From: Clostridium chrysemydis
Lineage (GTDB): Bacteria > Bacillota > Clostridia > Clostridiales > Clostridiaceae
DNA length: 64,000 nucleotides
Assembly: GCF_015234215.1 (NCBI RefSeq)
Contig: NZ_JADEKP010000006.1
Coordinates: 1-64,000 of the forward strand
Direction: 5' to 3'
Part shown: positions 24,772 to 33,718 of the stretch, piece after piece
How the letters are laid out: each line of letters opens with the position of its first letter
Numbering within the stretch: position 1 is the first letter of the stretch
Program-made: the position numbers and the translations under genes
The notes under the pieces: model-generated
What the model was told of the DNA's origin: nothing
Databases searched by the model: none
The model's input: only the letters and a program-made list of their open reading frames with translations

Positions 24772-24808
24772 AAAAGGGATAACCTTAAACATTTAAGATT
24801 ATCCCTTA
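24772..24808 (-). terminator. Terminator of ABC exporter pair 1
   Basis: AAGGGATAATCTTAAA and TTTAAGGTTATCCCTTTT arms on the minus strand, directly after the permease stop, followed by AAATTTAA. Confidence 0.75.
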
Positions 24809-24811
24809 ATT

Positions 24812-26074
24812 TTATATAATTATATCTCTATTTTTAAACCTTAAAAAGGATATTGTATAACATACTACTGTAGTTATTAACATCACTATAACTGCAAAAT
24901 TAGGCGTAAAATTTTCAACATACAATCTTCCACCTAACCAGCCTGTAATAAGATGAGTAACATCTCCGTAGCTTAGGAAAGAATATTTAAGAACTCCAGA
25001 CCTTAAAAGTTCTATTTGTGGAAGTACTCCTCCTACTACCGTTATTATTACAGAAACAGACATAGACATGATATTACTTTTAAATAATGATGAAATCATA
25101 AATATAAAAGAAGTTAATGTTATTAAAAATACAGATTGATACATAAAGCTTTTTAATATAAATTCAAAGTAAGTTATAAAATACCCTGAACCATTTATAA
25201 GTTCCATATTGATGGTATCATATCTAAAAACTTTTCTAAACCCTTCTCCAACTGTTATTAATGCTTTTAAAGAATCAAATCCATCGATAATTCCTATGCC
25301 TATTATATTTACAATAACTTCAGACCCTAAAATTATAAGAAGTGCTGCTATATTTATTGCTATTATCTTTGAAACTAGAATTTTACTTCTACTTATAGGT
25401 TGTACAAGTAAAAATTTAAATGTTGGAGGACTGCATTCCCCTGAAACTATATCGCTCATAAATACAGACATTAAGGCACCTATAATTCCAACTCCCAAAA
25501 AGAAAAATATATACATAGCATTTATTCCAAGCGAAAATCCGTAACTATCTATAGGCTCTACATTATTATCTAAATAATAGCTATTTTCTTCTAGGCTTCT
25601 ATTTATATTATCTAATTCTTGAAGATTTTCTTCACTTTTACTATTAAACTTTAAAATTTCCTTTTTTCTAACATTTAAAGAATCACTATCCTCTTTAACC
25701 TTTTCCCTCCAATGTTTTTTAGGCGAATTAATTTCCTTTTTTACTTCGTTTAAATATTCTTTTTCATTTTTCAATTGATTCTCTTCATCTTTAAGACTTT
25801 CTTTTAGATATTCTAACTTTTCTTTTTCAGAGTTTTTATCTAAATCTTCTATAGTTTCTTTAGTTTCTATTATTCTGCTTTTATATTCTGCTATATTATG
25901 TTCTATTTGTTTTATTCTATTTTCAGGTAAGTCGCTCTTTCTTCTTTCTTCTGCTTGCATATACATAAGAAAGTTCATAAGAACTAACCCACATAGAGTA
26001 GCTATAATTATAAACCAAGTCTTCTTCTTACAAAAAATTTTTATAAGTTCATTTTTAACTAAGCTAAAAAGCAC
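24812..26074 (-). CDS. ABC-2 permease, pair 1, 420 aa
   Basis: This exporter permease is encoded with the ATPase directly upstream (one-base overlap). A first membrane segment (about 20-38) is followed by an extracytoplasmic, strongly charged coiled-coil region (about 40-165) and six membrane segments. It is clearly paralogous to the permease at 27135: the segments DIVSGECSPPTFKFLLVQPISRSK and GIIDGFDSLK are nearly shared. The substrate is unknown; the architecture fits exporters that remove membrane-active peptides. Confidence 0.85.
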   Translation of the reverse strand: MLFSLVKNELIKIFCKKKTWFIIIATLCGLVLMNFLMYMQAEERRKSDLPENRIKQIEHNIAEYKSRIIETKETIEDLDKNSEKEKLEYLKESLKDEENQLKNEKEYLNEVKKEINSPKKHWREKVKEDSDSLNVRKKEILKFNSKSEENLQELDNINRSLEENSYYLDNNVEPIDSYGFSLGINAMYIFFFLGVGIIGALMSVFMSDIVSGECSPPTFKFLLVQPISRSKILVSKIIAINIAALLIILGSEVIVNIIGIGIIDGFDSLKALITVGEGFRKVFRYDTINMELINGSGYFITYFEFILKSFMYQSVFLITLTSFIFMISSLFKSNIMSMSVSVIITVVGGVLPQIELLRSGVLKYSFLSYGDVTHLITGWLGGRLYVENFTPNFAVIVMLITTVVCYTISFLRFKNRDIII

Positions 26075-26988
26075 TATTTTACGCCCCCTTTAACTAATTC
26101 CATATATCTTCTTTCAAGACCATCTCTATTTTTACGTATTTCTTCTATTTTAACTCCGTATTTAACTAAATTTTCTATAAGTTCTGGAGTCATATCCCAT
26201 TCTATAATTATATTTATAACTCCATTTCTTTCTTTTGCACTTGCAACAAATGGAACTTTTTGAAGTGCTAGAAGTGCTTCTTTCATATCACTAGAAACTA
26301 CTAAACTTAAGCTTTCTTTTTCTATGTTATGTATAGCTATATTCATATCCTCTACACTTTTTATAACACCTTCGTTTATAAAAGCAACCTTATCACAAAG
26401 TTGCTGAACTTCAGATAAAATATGAGAGGAAATAAGAACAGACATATTATATTTTCTAGACGCAGTTTTTACTATATTTCTAAAATCTATTATTCCAGAA
26501 GGGTCAAGCCCATTAGTAGGTTCATCTAATATTAAAAGTTTAGGTCTCCCAAGCAAGGCTGCTGCAAGACCTAACCTTTGTTTCATCCCAAGAGAATATT
26601 TTTTTACTTTATCATCTATTCTGTTTTGAAGTCCTACAGTCTCTATAAGCTCTTCTACCTCTTCTTTTGAAACCTTTCTTATCCTTGCTATTTGCATAAG
26701 GTTTTGTCTTCCTGTTAAGTATGAATAAAGCTCTGGATTTTCAACGATAGCACCTACATCTCTTAAAGCGATTTCTTTATCTTTAACTAAATTTATTCCG
26801 CATATCTTTATTTCTCCGTAAGTAGGTAGCATTAACCCTACAAGCATTCTTATAGTAGTAGTTTTCCCTGCACCGTTAGGCCCTAAAAATCCAAATATCT
26901 CTCCTTCTTCTATTGAAAAATTTAAATCTTTTATTATTTCTCTACTGCCTATTCTTTTTTTTAGATTACTTACCTCTAAAACCTTCAT
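26074..26988 (-). CDS. ABC exporter ATPase, pair 1, 304 aa
   Basis: Cytoplasmic ATPase with Walker A GPNGAGKTT (about residues 37-45), signature YSLGMKQRLGLA, Walker B LLILDEPTNGLDP and switch SSHILSEVQQ. The C-terminal 90 residues form an accessory domain, as in BcrA-like ATPases. It is strongly similar to the ATPase at 28382, including the first 20 residues and the signature region, so the two exporter pairs are a tandem duplication. The transcript starts between 26989 and 27092, because a terminator precedes it. Confidence 0.92.
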   Translation of the reverse strand: MKVLEVSNLKKRIGSREIIKDLNFSIEEGEIFGFLGPNGAGKTTTIRMLVGLMLPTYGEIKICGINLVKDKEIALRDVGAIVENPELYSYLTGRQNLMQIARIRKVSKEEVEELIETVGLQNRIDDKVKKYSLGMKQRLGLAAALLGRPKLLILDEPTNGLDPSGIIDFRNIVKTASRKYNMSVLISSHILSEVQQLCDKVAFINEGVIKSVEDMNIAIHNIEKESLSLVVSSDMKEALLALQKVPFVASAKERNGVINIIIEWDMTPELIENLVKYGVKIEEIRKNRDGLERRYMELVKGGVK

Positions 26989-27092
26989 AAAACTCTTCTA
27001 TCCCCCTTATAAACCTATTGTTTTCAGAATACATTATGTATCTTAATATATTTAAAAGTATTTCCTTAATCTTTTCTTAAAATTGTAAAATT

Positions 27093-27131
27093 AAAAAAAG
27101 ATGCTAAAACTAAAGCTTTAGCATCTTTTTT
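27093..27131 (-). terminator. Terminator of ABC exporter pair 2
   Basis: AAAGATGCTAAAG and CTTTAGCATCTTT arms with A and T runs. It separates the two exporter pairs into independent transcripts. Confidence 0.88.
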
Positions 27132-27134
27132 ATT

Positions 27135-28382
27135 TTAAACTAATATATCTCTTTTTACAAATCTTGTATGAGCTATTAAGTATGTCACTATAATAGTTAT
27201 TATCATAACTATTATTCCTGTTTGAGGTAATATATTCTCAAGATTATGCATTTGATTTATATCACCCATTATTACATTTGCTACATCACCATAACTTAAA
27301 AAGTTTAGGTCTGCAAATTTACTTATATATGGGATTGACATAGTTGCAGATCCAAGTACCCCTACAACTACTGAAACTGCCATAGACATCATACTACTAT
27401 TAAATAATGAAGATATCATAAATACAAAGCTAGTTACAGCTATTACAAATAAAGTTTGCATAGCGAATCCTCTTAATAAGAATGCTCCGTAAGTTACATA
27501 TTTTCCTGTAGCATCTATAGGCATAAGTATAGTTTCTGCTCCTTGCTTTATAAATTCATATCTTTGATCTACAAACACCATAGATTTTAAAGTATCAAAT
27601 CCGTCTATTATTCCGACCCCTAAGACAGTTATTAAAAGCTGCGTTCCTATTATTAGAATTACCGTTGTTAAAACTATTGATATATATTTAGATAATATTA
27701 CTTTGCTTCTACTTATAGGTTGTACTAATAAAAATTTAAATGTTGGAGGTGTACATTCTCCTGATACTATATCACTTGCAAATACAGCAATCCCTGCTGC
27801 AAGTATTCCAAGCCCTAATAAGCTTGAAATTATACCAAAGTTTTCTCCTATTGAAAACCCAAATTTATCAACAGGTTTTATATTGTTATTTAAATAATAG
27901 TCATTATTTTCTATTTCTCTTTTAATGTGACCTTCTTCTCTTTTTGTGTATATGTTATTTTCTTGTCTTTTTAATTCTTCTAGTCTGTTTGTTAATTCTT
28001 TTTTCTCAGCCTTTACTTCTTCTTGCCACGTTTTTGGTGGATTATTCTTTTCTTTTTCTAAAGTTTTTATAGTATTTTCTATCTCTTTAATTCTGTCTTT
28101 CCCAAAACCTACTTCTGATTTATAAAACTCTTTATCTTTATCAGTTTGAGCATTCTTAAAACTATTTTCATTTTCTTTTAGGTTGTTTTTTTCGTGTGCT
28201 AAATAATCTTGCTCTGATTTTATTCTATTTTCTACTTTAGAATTTTCTTCCCAACTTTTAGCCGATTTATATCCTATAATATTTAATCCTAAGATAAATA
28301 CAAAAAACAATGCAAATACAACCCAAGTTTTAGGCCTTTTAAATATTTTTTTAAGTTCGTTTATTATTAATCTAAAAAGCAT
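27135..28382 (-). CDS. ABC-2 permease, pair 2, 415 aa
   Basis: Paralogue of the permease at 24812. The first membrane segment is at about 18-36, the external region (40-160) is rich in Lys, Glu and Asn with heptad-like spacing, and five or six membrane segments follow. Shared motifs are SGECTPPTFKFLLVQPISRSK and SSLFNSSMMSMAVSV. It overlaps the ATPase stop by one base and is translationally coupled. The external region is much less conserved between the copies than the membrane part, so the two copies may recognise different substrates. Confidence 0.85.
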   Translation of the reverse strand: MLFRLIINELKKIFKRPKTWVVFALFFVFILGLNIIGYKSAKSWEENSKVENRIKSEQDYLAHEKNNLKENENSFKNAQTDKDKEFYKSEVGFGKDRIKEIENTIKTLEKEKNNPPKTWQEEVKAEKKELTNRLEELKRQENNIYTKREEGHIKREIENNDYYLNNNIKPVDKFGFSIGENFGIISSLLGLGILAAGIAVFASDIVSGECTPPTFKFLLVQPISRSKVILSKYISIVLTTVILIIGTQLLITVLGVGIIDGFDTLKSMVFVDQRYEFIKQGAETILMPIDATGKYVTYGAFLLRGFAMQTLFVIAVTSFVFMISSLFNSSMMSMAVSVVVGVLGSATMSIPYISKFADLNFLSYGDVANVIMGDINQMHNLENILPQTGIIVMIITIIVTYLIAHTRFVKRDILV

Positions 28383-29296
28383 TATCTTATTCCCCCTTCA
28401 ACAAGTTCCATATACCTTTGTTCTAATCCTTCTCTATTTTTCTTAAACTCTTCTACTCCGATTTCTAATTTAACTATTTCTCTTACTAGTTCTGGAGCTT
28501 TATTTGATTCGATAACTATATTAATTACACCATTTTTATCTTCTACAGCTGTAACAAATTTAATAGTTTTTATTTTATTGACTGCATCTTTTATATCAGT
28601 TGATGATATTAAAGTTATGCTTTCTTTTTCTGTACTACTTATAGCTATATCCATATCTTCTACAGCTTTTATTACACCATCATTTATAAATGCAACCTTA
28701 TCACAAAGCTGTTGAACTTCTGATAATATATGTGAAGAGATTAAAACTGCCATATTATGTTTTCTTGCTGCTGATTTTACTATACTTCTAAAATCTATTA
28801 TTCCTGAAGGGTCTAATCCATTCGTAGGTTCATCTAAAATTAAAAGCTTAGGTTTTCCTATTAATGCTGCTGCAAGCCCTAGTCTTTGTTTCATTCCTAA
28901 AGAATATTTCTTTACCTTATCATCTATTCTATCTTCTAAACCTACAGTTTTTATAAGTTCGTTAACTTCTTCTTTACTTACTTTTCTTATATATGCTATT
29001 TGCATAAGATTTTCTCTTCCTGAAAGGTAAGAATAAAGCTCTGGATTTTCAACTATAGCTCCAACATCTTTTAAGGCTTTCTCTTTATTTTTTGAAAGTT
29101 TCTCACCACATATAGTTATTTCTCCACATGTTGGGTGAATAAGTCCAACTAACATTCTTATAGTAGTCGTCTTTCCAGCTCCGTTAGGCCCTAAAAATCC
29201 GTAAATTTCACCTTCTTCAATTGAAAAACTTAAATCTTTAATTATCTCTCTAGATCCAATTTTCTTTTTTAATCCTTTAACTTCTAATACTTTCAC
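28382..29296 (-). CDS. ABC exporter ATPase, pair 2, 304 aa
   Basis: Walker A GPNGAGKTT, signature YSLGMKQRLGLAAALIG, Walker B LLILDEPTNGLDPSG and SSHILSEVQQ are all intact. It has the same length as its paralogue at 26074. Most differences lie in the C-terminal accessory domain. It is the first gene of a two-gene unit; the ATG follows GGGGGAG. No two-component system of the kind that often controls BceAB or BcrAB exporters is adjacent. Confidence 0.92.
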   Translation of the reverse strand: MKVLEVKGLKKKIGSREIIKDLSFSIEEGEIYGFLGPNGAGKTTTIRMLVGLIHPTCGEITICGEKLSKNKEKALKDVGAIVENPELYSYLSGRENLMQIAYIRKVSKEEVNELIKTVGLEDRIDDKVKKYSLGMKQRLGLAAALIGKPKLLILDEPTNGLDPSGIIDFRSIVKSAARKHNMAVLISSHILSEVQQLCDKVAFINDGVIKAVEDMDIAISSTEKESITLISSTDIKDAVNKIKTIKFVTAVEDKNGVINIVIESNKAPELVREIVKLEIGVEEFKKNREGLEQRYMELVEGGIR

Positions 29297-29384
29297 TACT
29301 ACTCCCCCTTGTCTCTATATATTTATATTACATATATTTCCTTAATTTAAAGTTCCGTTTTTCCTTAACAATTTCTTAAAAAAA

Positions 29385-29418
29385 AATAAGGCAATCTAAA
29401 TATTTAGATTGCCTTATT
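29385..29418 (-). terminator. Terminator after bofA
   Basis: A perfect 34-base palindrome with half-site AATAAGGCAATCTAAAT, followed by a T run on the minus strand, directly after the bofA stop. Confidence 0.88.
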
Positions 29419-29419
29419 C

Positions 29420-29671
29420 TTAGAAAAACATTTGAAACAATATAAGTGCTATTATTCCGGGTAACCCTAAGATACCTGCTATAAGAGCTGTAAATATGTT
29501 TATTCCTATACTTATACCAAAAGATGCCCCTAATAAATTAACTATATATAACGCTATAACTCCAGCTATTCCGTTAATAAGTAATTTTATTGGCCATTTT
29601 AGTAATTTTAGTAGAACATATAGGATTACTACACCTACTAGTCCATATATAATTATTTCTCCATTAGACAT
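29420..29671 (-). CDS. bofA: Pro-sigma-K processing inhibitor BofA, 83 aa
   Basis: This small membrane protein holds the SpoIVFB protease inactive in the mother cell during sporulation. The length, three hydrophobic segments and the C-terminal GLPGIIALILFQMFF end match BofA. A GTG at 29680 is inside the ribosome-binding region; the ATG at 29671 lies eight bases after AAGGAG and was chosen. It is the last gene of the recR-yaaL-bofA group, the order known from B. subtilis. Confidence 0.88.
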   Translation of the reverse strand: MSNGEIIIYGLVGVVILYVLLKLLKWPIKLLINGIAGVIALYIVNLLGASFGISIGINIFTALIAGILGLPGIIALILFQMFF

Positions 29672-29683
29672 TTGATTCACTCC

Positions 29684-29962
29684 TTAATACTTTGCAAGTC
29701 TTGTACATCTTTCTATTATATATTCTCCATCTACTGAAATATGATTTTTTTTCGCAACTTCTATAAGATATTCATATCTCTTTTTTGCTGCTTTTTCTGC
29801 ATAAATTGCAACTTCTACTAATAATGGATCTCTAACATTATTAAATACGCTTGCTGCAATTTCCATTTCAGCTTTAGATTGTTCAATTTCCGCTAAAAGT
29901 TTATCTTCTTCTGATTCTATTTTGCCCCATTTGAAATACTCTCCTAAAAATTTACTATTCAT
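29684..29962 (-). CDS. yaaL: YaaL-like DUF2508 protein, 92 aa
   Basis: Small helical cytoplasmic protein of the DUF2508 family, which lies between recR and bofA in many Firmicutes. It contains the segment EIEQSKAEMEIAASVFNNV and a basic C-terminus with RCTRLAKY. Function unknown. The 12-base gap to bofA indicates cotranscription and possibly a shared role around sporulation. Confidence 0.85.
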   Translation of the reverse strand: MNSKFLGEYFKWGKIESEEDKLLAEIEQSKAEMEIAASVFNNVRDPLLVEVAIYAEKAAKKRYEYLIEVAKKNHISVDGEYIIERCTRLAKY

Positions 29963-30134
29963 AATCTACCCCTCCGAAAAAATCATTTTTATATTTTAAT
30001 TTTTTCCAAGAAGCTAAAATTATATACAGCCTATTAAACTTTAAGGAACATTTTTTTCTATAGTCCATATATTAAAACTATAAGAAGCTTTTCACTCATT
30101 CTCAAACAAAACTTCTAACTCCCATCTATATTTT

Positions 30135-30165
30135 AAGGACTCAAATTTTTGAGTCCTTCTTTTTT
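30135..30165 (-). terminator. Hairpin between recR and yaaL
   Basis: AAGGACTCAAA and TTTGAGTCCTT arms directly after the recR stop. The T run is better on the plus strand than on the minus strand, so it may only attenuate the minus-strand transcript. yaaL-bofA may therefore have its own promoter in the 200-base gap. Confidence 0.6.
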
Positions 30166-30761
30166 TATATTTGAGTTCTTCCTTCTAATGCCTTTGATAA
30201 TGTAACTTCATCTGCATACTCTAAGTCTCCACCAACTGGTATTCCTGCCGCTATTCTAGTTACTTTTACATCTAAAGGTTTAAGTATTTTTGCTATATAC
30301 ATAGCTGTAGCTTCACCTTCTATGTTAGGATTTGTAGCTACTATTACTTCTTTAACTTCTTCTCTCATTCTAGATACTAATTCTCTTATTCTAATATCTT
30401 GTGGTCCTCTTCCTTGCATAGGAGAAAGATTTCCGTGAAGTACATGATATACTCCATTATATTCTTTAACTTTTTCCATAGTCATTATATCTTTAGGTTC
30501 TTCAATTACACAAATAGTGCTTTTATCCCTTGAAGGATTTGAACAAATAGAACAAGGATCACTATCTGTAAAGTTTCCACAAATTGAACAATACTTTATA
30601 GTTCCTCTAGCTTGAACTAGTGCATTTGCAAAATCTTTTACTTCTTCTTCTGGTAAGTTTAATATATGTAAAGTTAATCTTTGCGCTGATTTTTTCCCTA
30701 TACTAGGTAGCTTTGCAAACTCTTCTATTAATTTTTCTATAGCAACTGGATAAAATTCCAT
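30165..30761 (-). CDS. recR: Recombination protein RecR, 198 aa
   Basis: RecR works with RecF and RecO to load RecA at single-strand gaps. An N-terminal helix-hairpin-helix ([15 protein letters not shown]) is followed by the four-Cys zinc finger (Cys58, 61, 70, 73) and a Toprim domain starting CVIEEPKDI. The length is exact for the family. It normally follows ebfC directly; here a plus-strand gene is inserted between them. Confidence 0.97.
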   Translation of the reverse strand: MEFYPVAIEKLIEEFAKLPSIGKKSAQRLTLHILNLPEEEVKDFANALVQARGTIKYCSICGNFTDSDPCSICSNPSRDKSTICVIEEPKDIMTMEKVKEYNGVYHVLHGNLSPMQGRGPQDIRIRELVSRMREEVKEVIVATNPNIEGEATAMYIAKILKPLDVKVTRIAAGIPVGGDLEYADEVTLSKALEGRTQI

Positions 30762-30929
30762 AATTTAATTTCCCTCTCTTCTTTTTATCTTCATAAATGT
30801 AGTTTAATCTAAAAAACCATTTAGGACAAACTTTTTTTGAAATCTTAAATAATTTGTTATTAATTCCTCAGAGTGTAATTTTTTTACTTTAGTGGTGATA
30901 TAATTATATCAATAAAGGGGGACGATTTT

Positions 30930-31367
30930 ATGAAAAGAATGATTGAACTAGAATCTGGAGAAAATCAACTAATAAGTGTAGTAGTAAAGAAACCTGCATC
31001 TAACAGTGATGCTGCAAAAAGTTTTTTATTTGGGAGTGTTTTATCATTTCTAGCTCCATCTAGCGCAGGTAGCGTTATGGAAAATTTTATTTTAACTCTA
31101 TCTGATAGATACTTCTATTTAGAAAGTGTTTACTTTTTACCACTTACAGGAGAAGCTGAAGTTAATGGTTTAACTAAAATACCTTTAAAAGATGTAAATA
31201 AATTCGATATTTTAGAAGAAACTCATCCTGAAGAAAACAAAAAGATCTACAAGATAATATTAGAAACAAAAAAGAAAAATTATTATTTAGTAGATGAAAA
31301 TAAAAAAGATAAAAATTTCTCTCCTGAGATGAAAAAAATATATAATCTTTTGTTAGAATCTAATTAA
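30930..31367 (+). CDS. Hypothetical protein, 145 aa, inserted between recR and ebfC
   Basis: I do not recognise this protein. It starts MKRMIELESGENQLISVVV and has a short hydrophobic stretch with small residues (SFLFGSVLSFLAPSSAGSVM, residues 31-50). Beta-rich segments follow (FILTLSDRYFYLESVYFLP, KIYKIILETKKKNYYLV), suggesting a PH-like or other beta fold. AAAGGGGGA precedes the ATG. It is on the opposite strand to the conserved recR/ebfC/dnaX block and has its own terminator. Confidence 0.75.
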   Translation: MKRMIELESGENQLISVVVKKPASNSDAAKSFLFGSVLSFLAPSSAGSVMENFILTLSDRYFYLESVYFLPLTGEAEVNGLTKIPLKDVNKFDILEETHPEENKKIYKIILETKKKNYYLVDENKKDKNFSPEMKKIYNLLLESN

Positions 31368-31375
31368 TTTAAAAT

Positions 31376-31411
31376 AAAAAAATAGCTATCTTAAAAAAGA
31401 TAGCTATTTTA
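31376..31411. terminator. Bidirectional terminator, hypothetical gene and ebfC
   Basis: AAAATAGCTATCTT and AAGATAGCTATTTT arms with an AAAA loop serve the convergent genes on both sides. Confidence 0.88.
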
Positions 31412-31416
31412 ATTTA

Positions 31417-31755
31417 TTAGAATAATCCTGGTATATTCATTCCACCAGTTAATTTACCCATTTGACTTGAAGTTTCTTGTTCTGCTTTTCTTAACGCTTC
31501 GTTTACTGCACTAAGAATTAAGTCTTCTAACATTTCTACGTCATCTTCATCAACAACTTCAGGCTTTATGTTTATAGATAGAACTTCTTTTTTACCGTTA
31601 GTTTTAACAGTAACAGCTCCGCCTCCAACTGATGCTTCGAATTCTTTTTCTTCAAGCTCTTTTTGCATTTGTTCCATTTTCTTTTGCATTTGTTGAGCTT
31701 GCTTCATTAAGTTATTCATTCCTCCCATACCACCTGGGAATCCACCTTTTGCCAT
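31417..31755 (-). CDS. ebfC: Nucleoid-associated protein, YbaB/EbfC family, 112 aa
   Basis: Small dimeric DNA-binding protein. It has the Gly/Met-rich start ([21 protein letters not shown]), a long helix with Gln/Lys repeats, the [15 protein letters not shown] strand region and a C-terminal helix. It is the partner gene of dnaX in almost all bacteria, located 147 bases downstream of it here. Confidence 0.95.
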   Translation of the reverse strand: MAKGGFPGGMGGMNNLMKQAQQMQKKMEQMQKELEEKEFEASVGGGAVTVKTNGKKEVLSINIKPEVVDEDDVEMLEDLILSAVNEALRKAEQETSSQMGKLTGGMNIPGLF

Positions 31756-31902
31756 AAATAGTCCTCCTCTAAAAATTAAAATCTAATTTTTATTATATAT
31801 TATTTTTATTTGCTTTTCTATAAGGTTATATTCTTATGTTTTATTTTATACTATGATACCATATCTTTATTTGTACCTTAGTGTTTTAACTTTAATATTT
31901 GT

Positions 31903-33534
31903 TTATTCGTCAATAATCTCTAAAAAGTCTGAACCTATAACATCAGTTAAAACTTCTTCTGGATTTTTAACTTCTTCATTATTTTCTTTAACTTTAAAAT
32001 TAACTCTTACTCTATTTTTTAAAACATCAGAAAAGACTTCGTTTATTACTTTGTTGTTATCTGGCTTTTCTAATCTTTCTTTGTTAAATGAGTATTGCTC
32101 ATCATATTCTATAGTGACTACTCCGTTTTCACATGTAGCTGGTCTACCTGTAGTAATAGATGCGTAAATTATCATATTTCTTCTATTTTTAAATTCTTCT
32201 AAGATATCTCTCCAAGAAGATTTTACCGCATTTATATTAATACTATTAGATAATTCATCATCGCTATACGTGTGAACTGTTTCTTTTTTAGGTGCTACTT
32301 TAGCTTTCATACTATTAAGTGAATTAGTAGAAGTTACAGCCCCCTCTTCTTTAGGAGATGCACCTTTTGAAACTACTATTTTACCTGATTTAAGTGCAGT
32401 TTCAAGTCTGTTTATTCTTGAAAGTATTACTTCATTTGAATTATCATACTCTATTTTGCAAATCTTTATTATGGCAAGTTCAAGATATAATCTAGCTTGT
32501 TTTGATAATTTTGCATTAGCTTCAGCTTCTTGAAGTATTCTAATGCTTCTCATTATCTCCTCTACTCTTATTCTGTTTCCTTGCTCTTTTATTAATTCTA
32601 TATTTTCTAAAGACATATCTAAAACTTCTTCTGGGTTATTTGTTACTTTAACCATAAGAAGATTTCTATAGTGAGCTACTAAATCTTTTATAAATAAGAA
32701 AACATCTTTTCCTGCAAAAACTATATCGTCTATAGTTCCTATAGCACCTTCAATGTTTTTTTCTATAGTGCATTCTGTTAATTTTAGTAGATACTCGTTA
32801 GTAACAAGCCCTAGCATAGAAACTAGTTCGTTATAATCTACTGCACCATTTCCCATAGAAATAGCTTGATCTAATATACTTAAAGAATCCCTCATAGCAC
32901 CATCTGATACTCTAGCTACAAGTTCTAAACTCTTATCTTCAGCATAAATTCCTTTACTATCTACTATCTCTCTAAGCCTCTTTTTTATATCCTCATTACT
33001 TATTCTTTTAACGTCAAATCTTTGACATCTTGAAAGTATAGTTATAGGTAATTTTTGAGGATCTGTCGTTGCTAATATAAATATTACGTTAGACGGAGGT
33101 TCTTCTAAAGTTTTTAAAAACGCGTTTACAGCTCCTGTTGAAAGCATGTGAACCTCATCCATAATATATACTTTATATTTTGCTTCTTGAGGAGGGTATT
33201 TAGCGTCATCTATAATATCTCTAATTTTATCTATACCGTTATTTGATGCTGCATCTAGTTCTGTAACATCTATAGCTAATCCTTCGTTTATCTTTTTGCA
33301 CATATCACACTCGTTACAAGGTTCTCCTTCTTGTAAATTAGTGCAGTTTACTGCTTTTGCAAAAACTTTAGCAGTAGAGGTTTTACCTGTTCCTCTAGTT
33401 CCGCAAAAAAGATATGCGTGAGCTATTCTATCGTTTAATATTTGATTTTTAAGCGTTGTCGTTATATGTTCTTGCCCTACTACATCTTTAAATGTTTTAG
33501 GTCTCCATTCTCTATACAATGCTGTATATGCCAA
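31903..33534 (-). CDS. dnaX: DNA polymerase III subunits gamma and tau, 543 aa
   Basis: Clamp-loader ATPase that also organises the replisome. From the TTG start at 33534 (MAYTALYREWRPKTF) the Walker A is GTRGTGKT (45-52), the zinc cysteines are Cys64, 73, 76 and 79, and the SRC-type motif is LSRCQRF. A GTG at 33543 lies inside the GAGGTG box and was rejected, and family starts also support the TTG. I found no A-rich slippery site of the E. coli type, so only the full-length product is predicted. Nearness to recR is typical of the origin-proximal region. Confidence 0.96.
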   Translation of the reverse strand: MAYTALYREWRPKTFKDVVGQEHITTTLKNQILNDRIAHAYLFCGTRGTGKTSTAKVFAKAVNCTNLQEGEPCNECDMCKKINEGLAIDVTELDAASNNGIDKIRDIIDDAKYPPQEAKYKVYIMDEVHMLSTGAVNAFLKTLEEPPSNVIFILATTDPQKLPITILSRCQRFDVKRISNEDIKKRLREIVDSKGIYAEDKSLELVARVSDGAMRDSLSILDQAISMGNGAVDYNELVSMLGLVTNEYLLKLTECTIEKNIEGAIGTIDDIVFAGKDVFLFIKDLVAHYRNLLMVKVTNNPEEVLDMSLENIELIKEQGNRIRVEEIMRSIRILQEAEANAKLSKQARLYLELAIIKICKIEYDNSNEVILSRINRLETALKSGKIVVSKGASPKEEGAVTSTNSLNSMKAKVAPKKETVHTYSDDELSNSININAVKSSWRDILEEFKNRRNMIIYASITTGRPATCENGVVTIEYDEQYSFNKERLEKPDNNKVINEVFSDVLKNRVRVNFKVKENNEEVKNPEEVLTDVIGSDFLEIIDE

Positions 33535-33718
33535 GGTTATCACCTCTTCTTTTTAAAGTTTAAGTTTACATATTATTATACACTAATAGCGAATTAATTA
33601 ATAGATTTCATAATTATATACAAATTACTAATTTAGTATTAAGATTTAGTTTTTTTATTTATTTAATAAAAAATTCGTTAGATAATGTTTATATACATTC
33701 GTATAAGGAGGAAAAGTA

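Noticed and set aside
31903-33534. Programmed frameshift making a short gamma subunit of DnaX
   Set aside because: I saw no A-rich slippery heptamer with a downstream stop and stem-loop like that of E. coli dnaX.
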